Of a stretch of DNA of 64,000 nucleotides, positions 46,341 through 57,476 are shown in pieces. Source of the stretch: Stenotrophomonas maltophilia. GTDB taxonomy: Bacteria > Pseudomonadota > Gammaproteobacteria > Xanthomonadales > Xanthomonadaceae. The DNA is taken from NCBI GenBank assembly GCA_009912235.1, contig WNDS01000002.1:310001-374000 (forward strand), given 5' to 3'. A model generated the notes under the pieces. The model was not told the DNA's origin and did not search any database. It worked only from the letters and a program-made list of their open reading frames with translations. The first letter of the stretch is position 1, and each line of letters opens with the position of its first letter. The translations under genes and the position numbers were made by a program.

Positions 46341-47527
46341 GGCGAGAGCATCGCGCGCAGCAGGCTGGCCTGGTCGTCGTCGCCAGTCAGTTCCCACATG
46401 AACAAACCACGCAGCCCTTCGCTGCGGGCGAAGCGCGAGCGCAGGGCGATCGAGCGCGGGTCTTCGTAGCTGATGAAGACCTTCTCGGCCGCGTTGTACA
46501 GCCACGGGCTCTGTGCCTGCGCCTGCCAGTGCTGGGTCCAGCCAGGCTGGCCCAGATAGCGCGCCTTGAGCGTGCGCCAGTCGCCAGCCTCGGCCGGTGC
46601 GCTGTACGGCTGGTACAGGCCATCGGGCGCGTCACCGGTCACCTTGAAGCCGCGGCCGTAGAACGGCACGCCCAGCACCAGCTTGTCGGCCGGCACGCCG
46701 TGCTCGCGGTAGTACTGCACCGCGCCGGCCACGTTGTTCCAGCGCTTCAACGCCGGGTCCAGCGGGTCCGCATCGACCGCGTGCAGCGGCGCGTTGAAGG
46801 TGGACACCGCCGAGAAACCGGTGCCCATGTCATAGCTCATCAGGTTGATGAAATCGAACACCGCGGCTAGCGCCGGCAGGTCATAGCTGGCCGCCGGGTC
46901 GTACGGGCCATCGGTCTGCAGGCGGCCGGCGGCGAGCGCAGCGGTCAGCAGGCGCGGCTGCCCGGCCTTGGCTCCCTGCGCGTCCAGCGCCGTGCGGAAG
47001 GCGCGCGCCAGCAAAGTGAAGTTGCTGCGGTCCTGCGGCCGGTGGGCGATCTCGCTGGGCCCACCGCTGACCGGGAACTCCCAGTCCAGGTCGACGCCGT
47101 CGAAGCTGCCGGCATGGCGTTCGAAGAACAGGGCCATGCACGAGTCGACGAAGCGCTTGCGGCTGGCAGCCGTCAGCGCCGCATCGGAAAAGCCACCCGC
47201 GTTCCAGCCACCGATGGAGATCAGCGTGCGCAGGTGCGGGTGCGCGCGCTTGAGCTCGGCCAGCGCGGCGAAGTTGGCCGGCACTTCATCGCCCACCACG
47301 CAGCGCCCGTCCTTGATGGTGGAGAACGCATAGAACAGGTGGGTGAGGCGGTCGGCGGGAATGGCCGAGACCGGGTAGCGGCTGGCCGAACCGCCGGGGT
47401 AGTACGCGCCGAATATCGGCGGCGTCGTCGAGGCCGGCGCCTCCGGCTCATGGGCAGCCGCAGGCACGGCAACGAACAGTGTGCTGGAAAGCAGCACGGC
47501 GAGTACAGCCGCAGTCTGGCGCAACAT
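46313..47527 (-). CDS. GH18 family glycosidase (chitinase-like), exported
   Basis: The 404-residue protein has a signal peptide (MLRQTAAVLAVLLSSTLFVA, cut near AAAH) and a GH18 barrel. Strand motifs are RLTHLFYAFSTIKDG, LRTLISIGGWNAGGF and the catalytic SFDGVDLDWEFP, in which the Glu of DxxDxDxE is the proton donor. FINLMSYDMGTGF and GLFMWELTGDD follow. GH18 enzymes hydrolyse chitin or related N-acetylglucosamine polymers. No carbohydrate-binding domain is present. GGGGAG lies just before the ATG at 47527. Confidence 0.92.
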   Translation of the reverse strand: MLRQTAAVLAVLLSSTLFVAVPAAAHEPEAPASTTPPIFGAYYPGGSASRYPVSAIPADRLTHLFYAFSTIKDGRCVVGDEVPANFAALAELKRAHPHLRTLISIGGWNAGGFSDAALTAASRKRFVDSCMALFFERHAGSFDGVDLDWEFPVSGGPSEIAHRPQDRSNFTLLARAFRTALDAQGAKAGQPRLLTAALAAGRLQTDGPYDPAASYDLPALAAVFDFINLMSYDMGTGFSAVSTFNAPLHAVDADPLDPALKRWNNVAGAVQYYREHGVPADKLVLGVPFYGRGFKVTGDAPDGLYQPYSAPAEAGDWRTLKARYLGQPGWTQHWQAQAQSPWLYNAAEKVFISYEDPRSIALRSRFARSEGLRGLFMWELTGDDDQASLLRAMLSPYEDKLPGD

Positions 47528-47828
47528 GGGATCTCCCCGGTCGAAGGCGCAGCCACGGTAGCAAACCGATGCGGCCGAAAGGGCGTTGCAGCACCGATGT
47601 CCGTGCAAGTCGTCCTGCGGACAGCCGGCCGCGCAGCCGGTGCGACATCGGCATGACAGCATGGCCCGCGCGCAGGCGTCCGGCAGGACATCGCGCGCAC
47701 GCCGGCGGTCACCAGCGCAGCGGACAACCCCGTTGTGGCACAGGGCCTTCAGAATTCTTCAGCCGGCCTGCGCACACTTCAGCCACGCACCTCGGCATAC
47801 AGGGCACCCATTCCAGAGGAGTCTGACC

Positions 47829-48959
47829 ATGCGCCTGTCGCCCTGGCCCGCCGTGCTGCTGTCGTGCAGCGTTGCCCTGCATTCTGCTGACGCGGCAGCC
47901 GCCGCGCCGCCCACGCAGCTGCAGCTGCCCGCACTGGAGCAGGCCATCGCCCGCGATGAACTCAAGCAGGTGCGCAGCGTGCTGCTGCAGGTCGATGGCC
48001 ACGTGGTCTACGAGGGCTACTTCAACGGCGCCGATGCGGACACGCTGCATGATGTGCGCTCGGCCTCCAAGAGCATCACCGCACTGCTGGTGGGCGCGGC
48101 GATCCAGCAGGGCGCACTTCCCGGCGTGCAGGCCCGGGTCTATGACTACTTCCCGGAGTTCACCGCCAGCCATCCTGTTGATTCCCGGTTGCGCGCCACC
48201 ACGCTGCAGGACCTGCTGACCATGAGCAGCCTGTGGGAATGCGATGACGAGAATGCGTTCTCGGTCGGCCACGAAGAACGCATGTACGTGAGCGAGCGCT
48301 GGCTGCCGTTCGCACTGGCACTGCCGGTGAAGGGCTTCGCACCGTGGATGCAGCGGCCACAGGACAGCCCGCACGGACGCGCGTTCGCCTACTGCACGGC
48401 CGGCAGCTTCGTGCTGGGTGCCGTGCTGGAACGGGCGACCGGGCAGCCGCTGGCCGACTATGCCGCGCAGGTTCTGGAACAGCCCCTGGGCATCACCCGC
48501 CGCCAGTGGGACCGTTCGCCGGAAGGCATCGGCATGGGCGGGGGTGGTACGCGCTACCGTACCCGCGACCTGGCCGCGCTGGGCCAGCTGGTGCTCGATG
48601 GCGGGCGCTGGCAGTCGCAGCAGCGGGTGCCGCGCGACTACATCGCCGCCATGGTTTCCGCGCAGGCCCAGGCGGCCGATGGCAGCGACTACGGCTACCT
48701 GTGGTGGGGCCTGAAGCTGGAGTACCGCGGCCAGACCTGCACCGTGTAGGCGATGTCCGGCAACGGTGGCAACTACGTGTTCCTGCTGCCCCACGAACGG
48801 GCTGTCGTGGTGGTCACCACCCAGGCCTACAACCGCAGCTTCGCGCACCCGCAGTCGCGCCGCATCCTCACCGGCTACCTGCTGCCGGCGGTGGATGCAG
48901 GGCCTGCAGTTCCGCTGGCCGCCAACGCGCTGCCAGCACCTGCGCCCGCTGCGCGCTGA
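47829..48959 (+). pseudogene. Serine hydrolase (beta-lactamase/esterase family) with internal TAG
   Basis: This exported protein starts MRLSPWPAVLLSCSVALHSA with a signal peptide and a good GAGGAG site. It has the class C beta-lactamase-like SxxK motif in VRSASKSITALLVG and a Tyr motif in AFAYCTAGSFVLGAVLERAT. At codon 307 a TAG (48747-48749) interrupts CTV-stop-AMSGNGGNY, and the same frame continues to 48959 with the conserved MSGNGGNYVFLLPHERAVVV. The expected residue at the stop is probably Trp (TGG). Without the stop the protein would be 376 residues; the truncated form lacks the last strands next to the active site. GC-rich spacer 47528-47828 upstream holds nothing clear. Confidence 0.85.
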
Positions 48960-50431
48960 CATCGGCCTCGATACGGGCCAGCAACAACGGCCAGCCCGGC
49001 GTGGCACGCAGGGCACCGAACAGCGGGGTGGCCTGCAGCCACGCCGCATCACGGAAGCCGGCATCCACCGCACGCTGCAACGCATCGCAGGCCGGGCCCA
49101 TGTGGCCCTGCGCCTGCAGCAGCAGGGCCTGCTCCAGCGCTGCATCGGACCAGCCATCGGCGCCCTGCCGGCGCACGTCCTGCAGGCGCTGCTCGATGGC
49201 GCTGGCCTCAGGCGGCGCCAGGCCATGCAGCAGCGCCAGCGTCTGCCCCAGCGATTGCTGCGGCCGCAGCCGGTAGGCCTGCGCGAAGGCTGCGCTGGCG
49301 CCCGCACGGTCGCCCTCGAGCAGTGCCAGCTCACCCTGCAAGCGCCACAGCTGGGGGTGCGGCGTACCGCGCTGCTGTGCCAGCGCGAGTGCCTGGCGCG
49401 CAGCGGTCGCATCACCTGCTGCCAGCAGGCTGCGTGGCCAGGCGATGTTGGCAAAGACATTGTCCGGGTACAGCTGGAAGTTGCGCGCATGCTGTTGCGC
49501 GGCCAGCTGGCTGAAACCCAGCAACTCCAGTTCGCGCGCCACCTGCACGTCGCGGAAGCGGACACGCTCGGGCGCCTTCAGCGCCAGGTTGTCGCGCAGT
49601 GCCCGCGCCAGCTGACCCTGCTCCTGGTACAGGTAGGCCAGCGATGCGAGGGTGCGCTCGTCATCCGGGTCGCGCGCAAGCGCGCGCTGGTAGTCGGCAA
49701 TCGCCTGCGGCATCTGCCCCAGGCAGTCGTAGGCATAGCCGCGCAGGGCCAGTGCGGCGCCGTCTGAAGGCGCGCGTCGCGCCGCCTGTGCCGCCATGGC
49801 CAGCGCCTGGCGGGCCGGCGCCGGGCCACCGTTGTAGAGGCAGGTTTCCGCTGCCAGGCTGCGGATAAGCCCATGCTGGGCAGCGTTGGAATCCGGATCA
49901 ACCTGCAACGCCTGCCGGTACAGGGCAAGCGTACGCCGGTTGTTTTCGGCCCCCCATCTCGGCGTAATGCGCGGCGCGCTGCAGCAGCGGCTGCGCGGGG
50001 CTGCCCGGGCGCGCACGCGGCCACAGCAGCACCGTGCCCAGCAGGGCGACCACAGCGATGCCGCCCGCCAGCACCCCTGCCCGGCCACGCCGCAGATGCA
50101 GCGCCCCGGTGGCAGGCGGCATCGGCTTGGGTGCCGCGCACAGCTGGTAGCCGCGCCCGCGCACCGAGCGGATGTAGCGCGGCTGCCGGCTGTCATCACC
50201 CAGCGCCTGGCGCAGCAGCTTGACGCGTTGGCTGACGGCATCTTCACCGACCACAGCGGGCGCCCAGACCTGCGCCGCCAGCGTGTCGAACTCCACGACA
50301 TCGGTGCCATGCGCCAGCAGCACCTCCAGCAGGGTCCAGCTCAGGCCGTTGACCGGTAACGGCTGCCCGTCGCGGCAGAACCGGCGGGCCGGGCGGTCAA
50401 TCTCCAGGTCGAGCAGGCGCAGGGTGTCCAT
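48868..50431 (-). pseudogene. CadC-like winged-helix/TPR regulator, frameshifted
   Basis: The start MDTLRLLDLEIDRPARRFCR leads into an OmpR-type winged helix (about 1-95, DAVSQRVKLLRQALGDDSRQ, YIRSVRGRGYQL). One transmembrane helix follows (about 116-135, VLAGGIAVVALLGTVLLWP). The frame is lost at six C residues (49950-49955, G on the coding strand) after HYAEMG. It resumes as AENNRRTLALYRQALQVD and carries a TPR-rich periplasmic domain to the end. One extra G explains the shift. Such membrane-bound regulators sense envelope signals. As written, the sensor half is lost but the DNA-binding and membrane parts remain. The 3' end overlaps the serine hydrolase gene by 92 nt. Confidence 0.85.
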
Positions 50432-50475
50432 AGGCCGCAGCATAGCGGCAAGGCCGCGCCGGAAGGCGGGCAAAG

Positions 50476-50501
50476 AAAAAGCGGGCCGAAGCCCGCTTTT
50501 T
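50476..50501. terminator. Bidirectional-type terminator downstream of pnp
   Basis: AAAAAGCGGGC (50476-50486) pairs with GCCCGCTTTTT (50491-50501) around CGAA, giving A/T tracts on both sides. It ends the rimP-to-pnp operon before the regulator gene. Confidence 0.9.
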
Positions 50502-50514
50502 CATTTTCGAAGGT

Positions 50515-50563
50515 GTGAGGACCAACGGTCCTCACCTACCGTAATCGACCAGAGGTCGATTAC
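50515..50563. repeat. SMAG-type palindrome pair at the end of pnp
   Basis: GTGAGGACCAACGGTCCTCAC followed by CTAC (50515-50539) is a SMAG unit read on the minus strand. An adjacent palindrome, GTAATCGACC-AGA-GGTCGATTAC (50541-50563), supplies the TAA stop codon of pnp at 50560-50562. Confidence 0.75.
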
Positions 50564-52668
50564 TCGGCGCTGACGGCGTCGCCTTCTTCCACGGCCTTCA
50601 TCGACAGGCGGATACGGCCCTGCTTGTCGACTTCCAGCACCTTGACCTTGACCACATCGCCTTCCTTCAGCACGTCGCCGACCTTCTCGACGCGGTCGCT
50701 GGAGATCTGCGACACGTGCACCAGGCCGTCCTTGCCCGGCAGGATCGTGACGAACGCACCGAAGTCCATGATCTTGGCGACCTTGCCTTCGTAGATGCGG
50801 CCCGGCTCGACGTCCGAGGTGATCTGCTCGATGCGGGCCTTGGCGGCCTGGGCAGCGATGGCGTTGACCGACGCGATGACGATGGTGCCGTCATCCTGGA
50901 TGTCGATCTGGGTGCCGGTTTCCTTGGTGATGGCCTGGATGGTCGAGCCACCCTTGCCGATCACTTCGCGGATCTTGTCCGGGTGGATCTTGATGGTCAG
51001 CAGGCGCGGCGCGTAGTCCGACAGCTCTTCACGCGGCGCGGTCAGGCCGTGGGTCATTTCGCCCAGGATGTGCAGACGGCCAGCCTTGGCCTGCTGCAGA
51101 GCCTGCTTCATGATCTCTTCGGTGATGCCTTCGATCTTGATGTCCATCTGCAGGGCGGAGATGCCCTCAGCGGTACCGGCCACCTTGAAGTCCATGTCGC
51201 CCAGGTGATCTTCGTCACCCAGGATGTCGGACAGGACGACGAAGCGATCGCCTTCCTTGACCAGACCCATGGCGATACCGGCCACCGGGGCCTTCACCGG
51301 CACGCCGGCGTCCATCAGGGCCAGCGACGAACCGCAGACCGAGGCCATCGACGAGGAACCGTTCGACTCGGTGATTTCCGAGACGACGCGGATGGTGTAC
51401 GGGAAGGATTCCAGCGACGGCATGACAGCCAGCACGCCGCGCTTGGCCAGACGACCGTGGCCGATTTCGCGGCGCTTCGGACCCATCATGCGGCCGGTCT
51501 CACCCACCGAGTACGGGGGGAAGTTGTAGTGGAACAGGAAGTTTTCCTTGTACTCACCGGAGACGGCATCGATGACCTGGCCATCACGGGCGGTGCCCAG
51601 GGTGATGGTCACGATGGCCTGCGTTTCACCGCGGGTGAACAACGAGGAACCGTGGGTACGCGGCAGGATGCCGGTCTGCACGGCGATCGGGCGGACGGTG
51701 TCCAGCGCACGGCCGTCGATGCGGACCTTGGTGTCCAGCACCGAGTTGCGCATGGTGCTGTATTCCAGCTCGCCGAATTCCTTCGACAGCTCGGCCGGGT
51801 TCCAGCCGTCGGCGGCCACACGGCCTGCCAGCGACTCGGTCACGTCCTTCTTGATCGCCGAGATGGCGTCACGGCGCTGCAGCTTGTCACGCACCTGGAA
51901 GGCTTCGCCCAGGCGCGGGCCGATGGCTTCCTTCAGCGCGCTGATCAGCACGTCGTTCTTGGCCGGGGCTTCCCAGGTCGACGGCTTGGTGCCGGCTTCC
52001 ACGGTCAGCTCGTTGATGGCGTTGATGACCTTCTGCATTTCGCGGTGACCGAAGGTCACGGCGCCCAGCATCACGTCTTCGGACAGCAGCGCGGCTTCGG
52101 ATTCAACCATCAGCACGGCGTTGGCGGTACCGGCAACAACCAGCTCCAGCTCCGACTCTTTCAGTTCGGACACGGTCGGGTTGAGGATGTACTCACCGTT
52201 CTTGTAACCGACCTTGGCGGCGGCGATCGGACCCTTGAACGGGGTGCCAGCCAGCGACAGGGCAGCCGAGGCACCGATCAGGGCCGAGATGTCACCGTCG
52301 ATTTCCGGGTTCAGCGACATGACCGTGGCGATGATCTGCACTTCGTTCTTGTAGTCTTCCGGGAACAGCGGACGAATCGGACGGTCGATCAGACGCGAGA
52401 TCAGGGTTTCCTTCTCGGTCGCGCGGCCTTCGCGCTTGAAGAAGCCACCCGGGATACGGCCACCTGCGTAGAACTTCTCCTGATAGTCACAGGTCAGGGG
52501 GAAGAAATCCTGGCCTTCGCGCGCGCTCTTGGCGGCAACGGCGGAGACCAGCAGCACGGTGTCGTCGAACTTGACGATGACGGCGCCACCGGCCTGACGG
52601 GCGATTTCGCCGGTTTCAAGCGTGACGGTGTGCTTGCCGTACTGGAAGGTTTTGGTGATTTTTGCCAC
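50560..52668 (-). CDS. pnp: Polyribonucleotide nucleotidyltransferase (PNPase)
   Basis: PNPase degrades RNA 3'-to-5' by phosphorolysis, alone or in the degradosome. The 702-residue protein starts at a GTG (52668; [20 protein letters not shown]). It contains two RNase PH domains (about 10-210 and 310-540), with the second active site around [23 protein letters not shown] domain (about 555-610, [20 protein letters not shown]) and an S1 domain (about 620-690, [20 protein letters not shown]) follow. It follows rpsO behind a strong terminator hairpin; in E. coli RNase III cleaves this region and PNPase autoregulates from it. Confidence 0.97.
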   Translation of the reverse strand: MAKITKTFQYGKHTVTLETGEIARQAGGAVIVKFDDTVLLVSAVAAKSAREGQDFFPLTCDYQEKFYAGGRIPGGFFKREGRATEKETLISRLIDRPIRPLFPEDYKNEVQIIATVMSLNPEIDGDISALIGASAALSLAGTPFKGPIAAAKVGYKNGEYILNPTVSELKESELELVVAGTANAVLMVESEAALLSEDVMLGAVTFGHREMQKVINAINELTVEAGTKPSTWEAPAKNDVLISALKEAIGPRLGEAFQVRDKLQRRDAISAIKKDVTESLAGRVAADGWNPAELSKEFGELEYSTMRNSVLDTKVRIDGRALDTVRPIAVQTGILPRTHGSSLFTRGETQAIVTITLGTARDGQVIDAVSGEYKENFLFHYNFPPYSVGETGRMMGPKRREIGHGRLAKRGVLAVMPSLESFPYTIRVVSEITESNGSSSMASVCGSSLALMDAGVPVKAPVAGIAMGLVKEGDRFVVLSDILGDEDHLGDMDFKVAGTAEGISALQMDIKIEGITEEIMKQALQQAKAGRLHILGEMTHGLTAPREELSDYAPRLLTIKIHPDKIREVIGKGGSTIQAITKETGTQIDIQDDGTIVIASVNAIAAQAAKARIEQITSDVEPGRIYEGKVAKIMDFGAFVTILPGKDGLVHVSQISSDRVEKVGDVLKEGDVVKVKVLEVDKQGRIRLSMKAVEEGDAVSAE

Positions 52669-52773
52669 GGAGGGTGTCCTTGGGGATGCTGTCTGCGAAT
52701 TTGGACCGTCAGCGACCCTTGCCGCCGTCGGGTGACCGGTCGTCCCGGCCCATGAAAAGGTATTGCGGTACTG

Positions 52774-52808
52774 CAAAAACAAAACCGCGGCGCATCGCTG
52801 CGCCGCGG
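52774..52808 (-). terminator. Terminator of rpsO
   Basis: On the minus strand CCGCGGCGCA (52808-52799) pairs with TGCGCCGCGG (52794-52785) around GCGA, followed by TTTTGTTTTTG. It lies just after the rpsO stop codon and before pnp, where the conserved partial terminator is found in E. coli. Confidence 0.92.
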
Positions 52809-52820
52809 GGGATTCTTTGC

Positions 52821-53081
52821 TTAGCGACGCAGGCCAAGCTTCTCGATCAGGGCCTTGTAACGCTCGACGTCCTTCTTCTTCAGGTAGTCGAGCAGGCTGC
52901 GGCGGCGGTTGACCATCTGAAGCAGGCCGCGGCGGCTGTGGTGGTCCTTCTTGTGGGTCTTGAAGTGGCCGGTCAGCAGCTCGATGCGGGCGGTCAGCAG
53001 AGCGACCTGGACTTCCGGGGAGCCGGTGTCAGCCGAGCTGCGCTTGTTGTCTTCAATGACTTTCTGGGTGTCGATCGACAT
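52821..53081 (-). CDS. rpsO: 30S ribosomal protein S15
   Basis: This is the 86-residue S15 ([20 protein letters not shown], then [20 protein letters not shown], and [20 protein letters not shown]), an early 16S rRNA binder that also represses its own translation in E. coli. Conserved position between truB and pnp. Confidence 0.98.
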   Translation of the reverse strand: MSIDTQKVIEDNKRSSADTGSPEVQVALLTARIELLTGHFKTHKKDHHSRRGLLQMVNRRRSLLDYLKKKDVERYKALIEKLGLRR

Positions 53082-53254
53082 GGTGCTTTTTCTCTTGGAT
53101 GCGGGGCTGGCAGGAACGTGTTGACGTACCGCCATGCTCGCCGGTTACGGAAATGATGAACCCGCATCACGCAGGCTGCCGAAAAACGGCCGCGAAATTG
53201 TAACGGTCCAGGGGGTCCGGGGACAAGGTCCGGGGCTGAACCGCCCTGCCCCGG

Positions 53255-54163
53255 TCAGAGGTTGAACCGGCGCTGCGGCGCCAGCAGACCGCTGTCATCG
53301 ACCTGGCCCAGGCCCTGCACGGCCTGCTCCGGGCCATACACCACGGCCAGCCCGGGGGCCCACGACGGGTCACGCAGGCGCTGGCCCATGCAGAAGCGGG
53401 CGGTCTGTGCCGCATCCAGCTCGACCCGGGGGAAATGCGCCAGACCAGCCGACAGCGGCAGCAGCAGCGCCTCCAGCCCGGCTTCGTCACCGGCCTCGGA
53501 CAGGGCACACAGCTGCTCCAGGGTGACCATCGCCGGGGCATGGAACGGTTCCACCCACAGCCGGCGCAGGGCACTGATATGGGCGCCACAGCCCAGCGCC
53601 TCGCCCAGGTCGCGGGCCAGGCTGCGGATATAGGTGCCCGACCCGCAGGTCACGCGCAGGCCGATGCGCTCGGGCAACTGTTCGAGCACCTCGATGGACT
53701 GCACGTGGACATCGCGTTCGGGCGCTTCGATGGCGTCGCCACGGCGCGCCTTCACATACAGCGGTTCGCCGCCCTGCTTCAGTGCCGAATAGATCGGGGC
53801 GCGCTGGCGGATATGGCCGGTCAGTGGCGCCAGCGCGGCCTGCAGCGCTTCGGCGCTGAGCACCGGGACCGGGCGCTGCAGCAGCACCTGGCCTTCGGCA
53901 TCGTCGGTGTCGGTGGTCTGGCCCAGCACGATCTCGGCGTCATAGGCCTTGGTCGAGCCCAGCAGCAGGCCGGCAATCTTGGTGGCCTCGCCGAAGCACA
54001 GCGGCAGCAGGCCGGTGGCCAGCGGGTCGAGGCTGCCGGTATGGCCGCCCTTCTCGGCCCGGAACAGGCGCCGGGCGACCTGCAGGGCGGTGTTGGAGCT
54101 CAGCCCGGTGGGCTTGTCCAACAACAGGATGCCGTCCAGGCGGCGGAACTGAATTCGGGTCAT
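53255..54163 (-). CDS. truB: tRNA pseudouridine(55) synthase
   Basis: TruB makes pseudouridine at position 55 in the T-loop of elongator tRNAs. The 302-residue protein has the catalytic Asp46 in [20 protein letters not shown], the [18 protein letters not shown] segment, the [20 protein letters not shown] motif and the TruB C-terminal domain. The ATG at 54163 fits homologues. A 20-bp palindrome, ACGCCGGGCATGCCCGGCGT, lies at 54246-54265 in the 109-nt spacer to rbfA. Confidence 0.96.
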   Translation of the reverse strand: MTRIQFRRLDGILLLDKPTGLSSNTALQVARRLFRAEKGGHTGSLDPLATGLLPLCFGEATKIAGLLLGSTKAYDAEIVLGQTTDTDDAEGQVLLQRPVPVLSAEALQAALAPLTGHIRQRAPIYSALKQGGEPLYVKARRGDAIEAPERDVHVQSIEVLEQLPERIGLRVTCGSGTYIRSLARDLGEALGCGAHISALRRLWVEPFHAPAMVTLEQLCALSEAGDEAGLEALLLPLSAGLAHFPRVELDAAQTARFCMGQRLRDPSWAPGLAVVYGPEQAVQGLGQVDDSGLLAPQRRFNL

Positions 54164-54272
54164 GACAGGTACGGGTAGCGCCGGGCCCTGCCCGGCGAGC
54201 GCGCAGCGCGGTCTGCATCAGACATCGCGCAGCCGGAATGCAACAACGCCGGGCATGCCCGGCGTCGCGCGG

Positions 54273-54656
54273 TTATTCTTCGTCGCTCTCGCGACGCTTC
54301 TCCGCGGCCAGCGTATCGGGCAGGTCGCGCAGGATGTTGTCGATGTGCTCACCACGGTCGACCGAATCGTCGTAGTGGAAATGCAGCTCCGGCACATGGC
54401 GCGGCTTCATTGCACGGGCCAGGTCCATGCGCAGGCGATAGCCCAGCTCCTTCAGGCCGGCCACGGCTTCGGCCGAACGCTCGGGCATCAGGGCGGTGAC
54501 GAACACCTTGGCATGGGCCATGTCGCGGGTGATTTCCACGTCGGACACGCTCACCGAGGGCAACCCGTGCTCGCGCACGGCGTTGTGCACCAGGGTGCCG
54601 AGTTCACGGCGCAGCTGGGCGGAGACACGGTCGGTTCGATGGAAAGTCTTGGGCAC
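54273..54656 (-). CDS. rbfA: Ribosome-binding factor A
   Basis: RbfA helps mature the 5' helix of 16S rRNA in the 30S subunit. The 127-residue KH-like protein starts MPKTFHRTDRVSAQLRRELG and includes SVSVSDVEITRDMAHAKVFV and PRHVPELHFHYDDSVDRGEH, all typical. The acidic tail AAEKRRESDEE is normal for the group. Confidence 0.96.
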   Translation of the reverse strand: MPKTFHRTDRVSAQLRRELGTLVHNAVREHGLPSVSVSDVEITRDMAHAKVFVTALMPERSAEAVAGLKELGYRLRMDLARAMKPRHVPELHFHYDDSVDRGEHIDNILRDLPDTLAAEKRRESDEE

Positions 54657-54736
54657 GCGTCAGGCTCGTATGGGTTGCGTTTTGCAGTTTACGGGATGAA
54701 ACAGGACCGGCCCGTGAGGGCCGGTCCGATGCAGCA

Positions 54737-57385
54737 TTACAGGGTACGCGGCACTTCGATGCGCTCGAAGCACTCGATCTGGTCGCCCGGCTTCACGTCG
54801 TTGTAGGCCTTCACGCCGATACCGCACTCGGTACCGTTGCGGACCTCGTCCACGTTTTCCTTGAAGCGGCGCAGCGATTCCAGTTCGCCTTCGAAGATCA
54901 CCACGCTGTCGCGCAGCACGCGGATCGGCTTGTTCCGCTTCACCACGCCTTCGATGATCATGCAGCCTGCGATGGCACCCAGCTTGGAGCTGCGGAACAC
55001 GTCGCGGACGTCGGCGATACCGATGATCTCTTCGCGGATCTCCACGCCCAGCAGGCCGGAGGCCACCTGCTTCACCTGATCGATCACGTCATAGATGATC
55101 GAGAAGTAACGCAGGTCGATGCCATTGGATTCGATGATGCGACGCGCGGAGGCGTCGGCACGCACGTTGAAGCCGATGACGGTGGCCTTGGAGGCAACGG
55201 CGGAGTTGGCGTCCGACTCGGTGATGCCGCCCACGCCGGAGTGGATCACGTTGATGCGGATCTCGTCGTTGGACAGGCCCACCAGCGACTGGCTCAGCGC
55301 CTGCACCGAACCCTGCACGTCGGCCTTGATGACCAGGTTGAGGACCTGCTGGCCCTCGCCCTTGCCCAGCGTGGCCATGATGTCTTCCATGCGCCTGCCG
55401 GCAGTGGCCACCAGGCGCGATTCACGGCGCTTGGTTTCGCGCTGCTGCGCCACGTCCTTGGCCAGGCGCTCGTCCTCGACGACCACGAAGTCATCGCCGG
55501 CTTCCGGCACGCCGGACAGGCCCAGCACCTGCACCGGGATGGACGGGCCGGCCTGGTCAGGCTGCTTGCCGGTCTCATCGAACAGTGCACGCACGCGGCC
55601 GTACTGCACGCCGCAGACCAGGTAGTCGCCCTTCTTCAGCGAACCCTGCTGCACCAGCACGGTGGCGATCGGGCCGCGGCCCTTGTCCAGCGAGGATTCG
55701 ATGACCACGCCGCTGGCGCGGCCGTCGGCCACGGCCTTCAGTTCCAGCAGTTCAGCCTGCACGGAAATGGCGTCCAGCAGGTCGTCGATGCCCAGGCCAG
55801 CCTTGGCCGAGATCTCCACCATCTGGATGTCACCACCGAAGTCTTCGGCCACGACCTGCTCGCCGAGCAGTTCGTTCTTGACCCGCATCGGGTCGGCACC
55901 GGACTTGTCGATCTTGTTGATGGCCACGATCAGCGGCACACCCGCCGAACGGGCGTGCTGGATCGCTTCCTTGGTCTGCGGCATGACGCCGTCATCGGCT
56001 GCAACCACCAGCACCACGATGTCGGTCAGCTTGGCACCGCGGGCACGCATCGAGGTGAACGCGGCGTGGCCCGGGGTATCCAGGAAGCTGATGACGCCCT
56101 TGGGCGTATCGACGTGGTACGCACCGATGTGCTGGGTGATGCCGCCGGCTTCGCCGGTGGCGACCTTGGTGCGGCGGATGTAATCCAGCAGCGAGGTCTT
56201 GCCGTGGTCGACGTGGCCCATGATGGTGACCACCGGCGGACGCTGCACGGCATCGCCCTGCGCATCACCGATGGAAGCCAGCAGTGCGTCTTCGGCATCG
56301 TTGTCGTTGGCACGCACGGCCTTGTGGCCGAGTTCTTCGGTCACCAGCGCGGCGGTGTCGTGGTCGATGGACTGGGTGATGGTGGCCATCACGCCCATCT
56401 TGAACAGCGCCTTCACCACCTCGCCGCCCTTCAGCGCGAGCTTCTGCGCCAGGTCGGCCACGGTGATGGTTTCGCCGATCGCCACTTCACGCACGACCGG
56501 TGCGGTCGGACGCTCGAACGCGTGCGGACCAGCGTTGTTGCCACCACGCGACATGTCGCGACGGCCACCGCTCTGGTTGCGGCCACCGGGGCGGCCACGG
56601 GCGTTGCTGTTGTTGCTGTTGCCACGACGCGCACGGTCGGCCGCCGACAGATGCATCTGCCCGGCGAAACGATCGCCCGGGCCACGCTCGTTGCGCGGCG
56701 CACTGCGGTTGTTGCGGTCGTCGCTGCGCGGCGGCGCCGGCGGTGCACCACGCGGCGCAGCCGGGGCGGCAGCCGGGGCACGCGGCGGACGCGGCGCGGT
56801 TTCGTCGATCGGGGCACGCACCTTGGGCTTGCTGGCCGCCAGCGCCTCGGCCGCCTTGGCGGCAACCGCAGCTTCCTCGGCAGCCTTCTTCTCGGCCTCG
56901 GCACGTTCCTTGGCGGCGACTTCTTCCTCGCGCGCACGGACGATCGCCTCGTCACGCAGGCGGTCCTTTTCGGCCAGCGCCTTCTGCTCGGCCAGGTTGC
57001 GCTGGCGGGATTCCTCCAGCTTGCGCAGGATGTCGGCGCGCTCCTCATCCGGGGTCATGCGCGTGGCCGCCTTGTCGTAGGTGCGCTTCTGGCGCACTTC
57101 CACGTTCACGGTGGTCTTGCTGCGACCCGCATTCACCGTCACTTCCTGGTGCTTGCGGCGGTTCAGGGTGATTTTCTTGGAAGCGGCTTCTGCTTCCTCG
57201 ACGGCCTGCTCGGGCTTGCCATGCGCACGGCGAAGGAAGCCCAGAAGCTTCACCTTCTCGGTGCTGGTCACGACCTGGTCGGGGCCACTGAACTTCATGC
57301 CGGCACCGGCCAGCTGTTCCAGCAGTTTTTCAACCGGTGTGTTGACCAGTTCGGCAAGCTTACGGATGGTGGTTTGCTGCGACAT
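54737..57385 (-). CDS. infB: Translation initiation factor IF-2
   Basis: IF-2 is the GTPase that brings fMet-tRNA to the 30S subunit. The 882 residues comprise an IF2_N domain (about 1-55) and a long Arg/Glu/Ala-rich and then Arg/Gly-rich linker (about 90-300), typical of proteobacteria. The G domain carries [16 protein letters not shown] (G1, near residue 390), DTPGHAAF (G3) and NKID (G4), and domains II-IV end with [12 protein letters not shown]. Internal starts that give shorter isoforms, as in E. coli, cannot be judged here. Intact, between nusA and rbfA. Confidence 0.97.
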   Translation of the reverse strand: MSQQTTIRKLAELVNTPVEKLLEQLAGAGMKFSGPDQVVTSTEKVKLLGFLRRAHGKPEQAVEEAEAASKKITLNRRKHQEVTVNAGRSKTTVNVEVRQKRTYDKAATRMTPDEERADILRKLEESRQRNLAEQKALAEKDRLRDEAIVRAREEEVAAKERAEAEKKAAEEAAVAAKAAEALAASKPKVRAPIDETAPRPPRAPAAAPAAPRGAPPAPPRSDDRNNRSAPRNERGPGDRFAGQMHLSAADRARRGNSNNSNARGRPGGRNQSGGRRDMSRGGNNAGPHAFERPTAPVVREVAIGETITVADLAQKLALKGGEVVKALFKMGVMATITQSIDHDTAALVTEELGHKAVRANDNDAEDALLASIGDAQGDAVQRPPVVTIMGHVDHGKTSLLDYIRRTKVATGEAGGITQHIGAYHVDTPKGVISFLDTPGHAAFTSMRARGAKLTDIVVLVVAADDGVMPQTKEAIQHARSAGVPLIVAINKIDKSGADPMRVKNELLGEQVVAEDFGGDIQMVEISAKAGLGIDDLLDAISVQAELLELKAVADGRASGVVIESSLDKGRGPIATVLVQQGSLKKGDYLVCGVQYGRVRALFDETGKQPDQAGPSIPVQVLGLSGVPEAGDDFVVVEDERLAKDVAQQRETKRRESRLVATAGRRMEDIMATLGKGEGQQVLNLVIKADVQGSVQALSQSLVGLSNDEIRINVIHSGVGGITESDANSAVASKATVIGFNVRADASARRIIESNGIDLRYFSIIYDVIDQVKQVASGLLGVEIREEIIGIADVRDVFRSSKLGAIAGCMIIEGVVKRNKPIRVLRDSVVIFEGELESLRRFKENVDEVRNGTECGIGVKAYNDVKPGDQIECFERIEVPRTL

Positions 57386-57476
57386 TCGGATCCTAGGCTC
57401 TTGTGAGCGCCCCTCGCCGTAGGAGGTGACGCGAATTCTACGCCCTGATCGGCTCAGGGCCCTGTTCATTGCCGGC

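Noticed and set aside
54246..54265. 20-bp palindrome between truB and rbfA as a terminator
   Set aside because: It has no U tract on the minus strand and lies inside a conserved operon; it is noted only as a hairpin.
55241..57406. 721-codon open frame opposite infB
   Set aside because: It mirrors the infB codons, is rich in His/Val/Leu/Arg, and has no recognisable fold; the true gene is on the minus strand.
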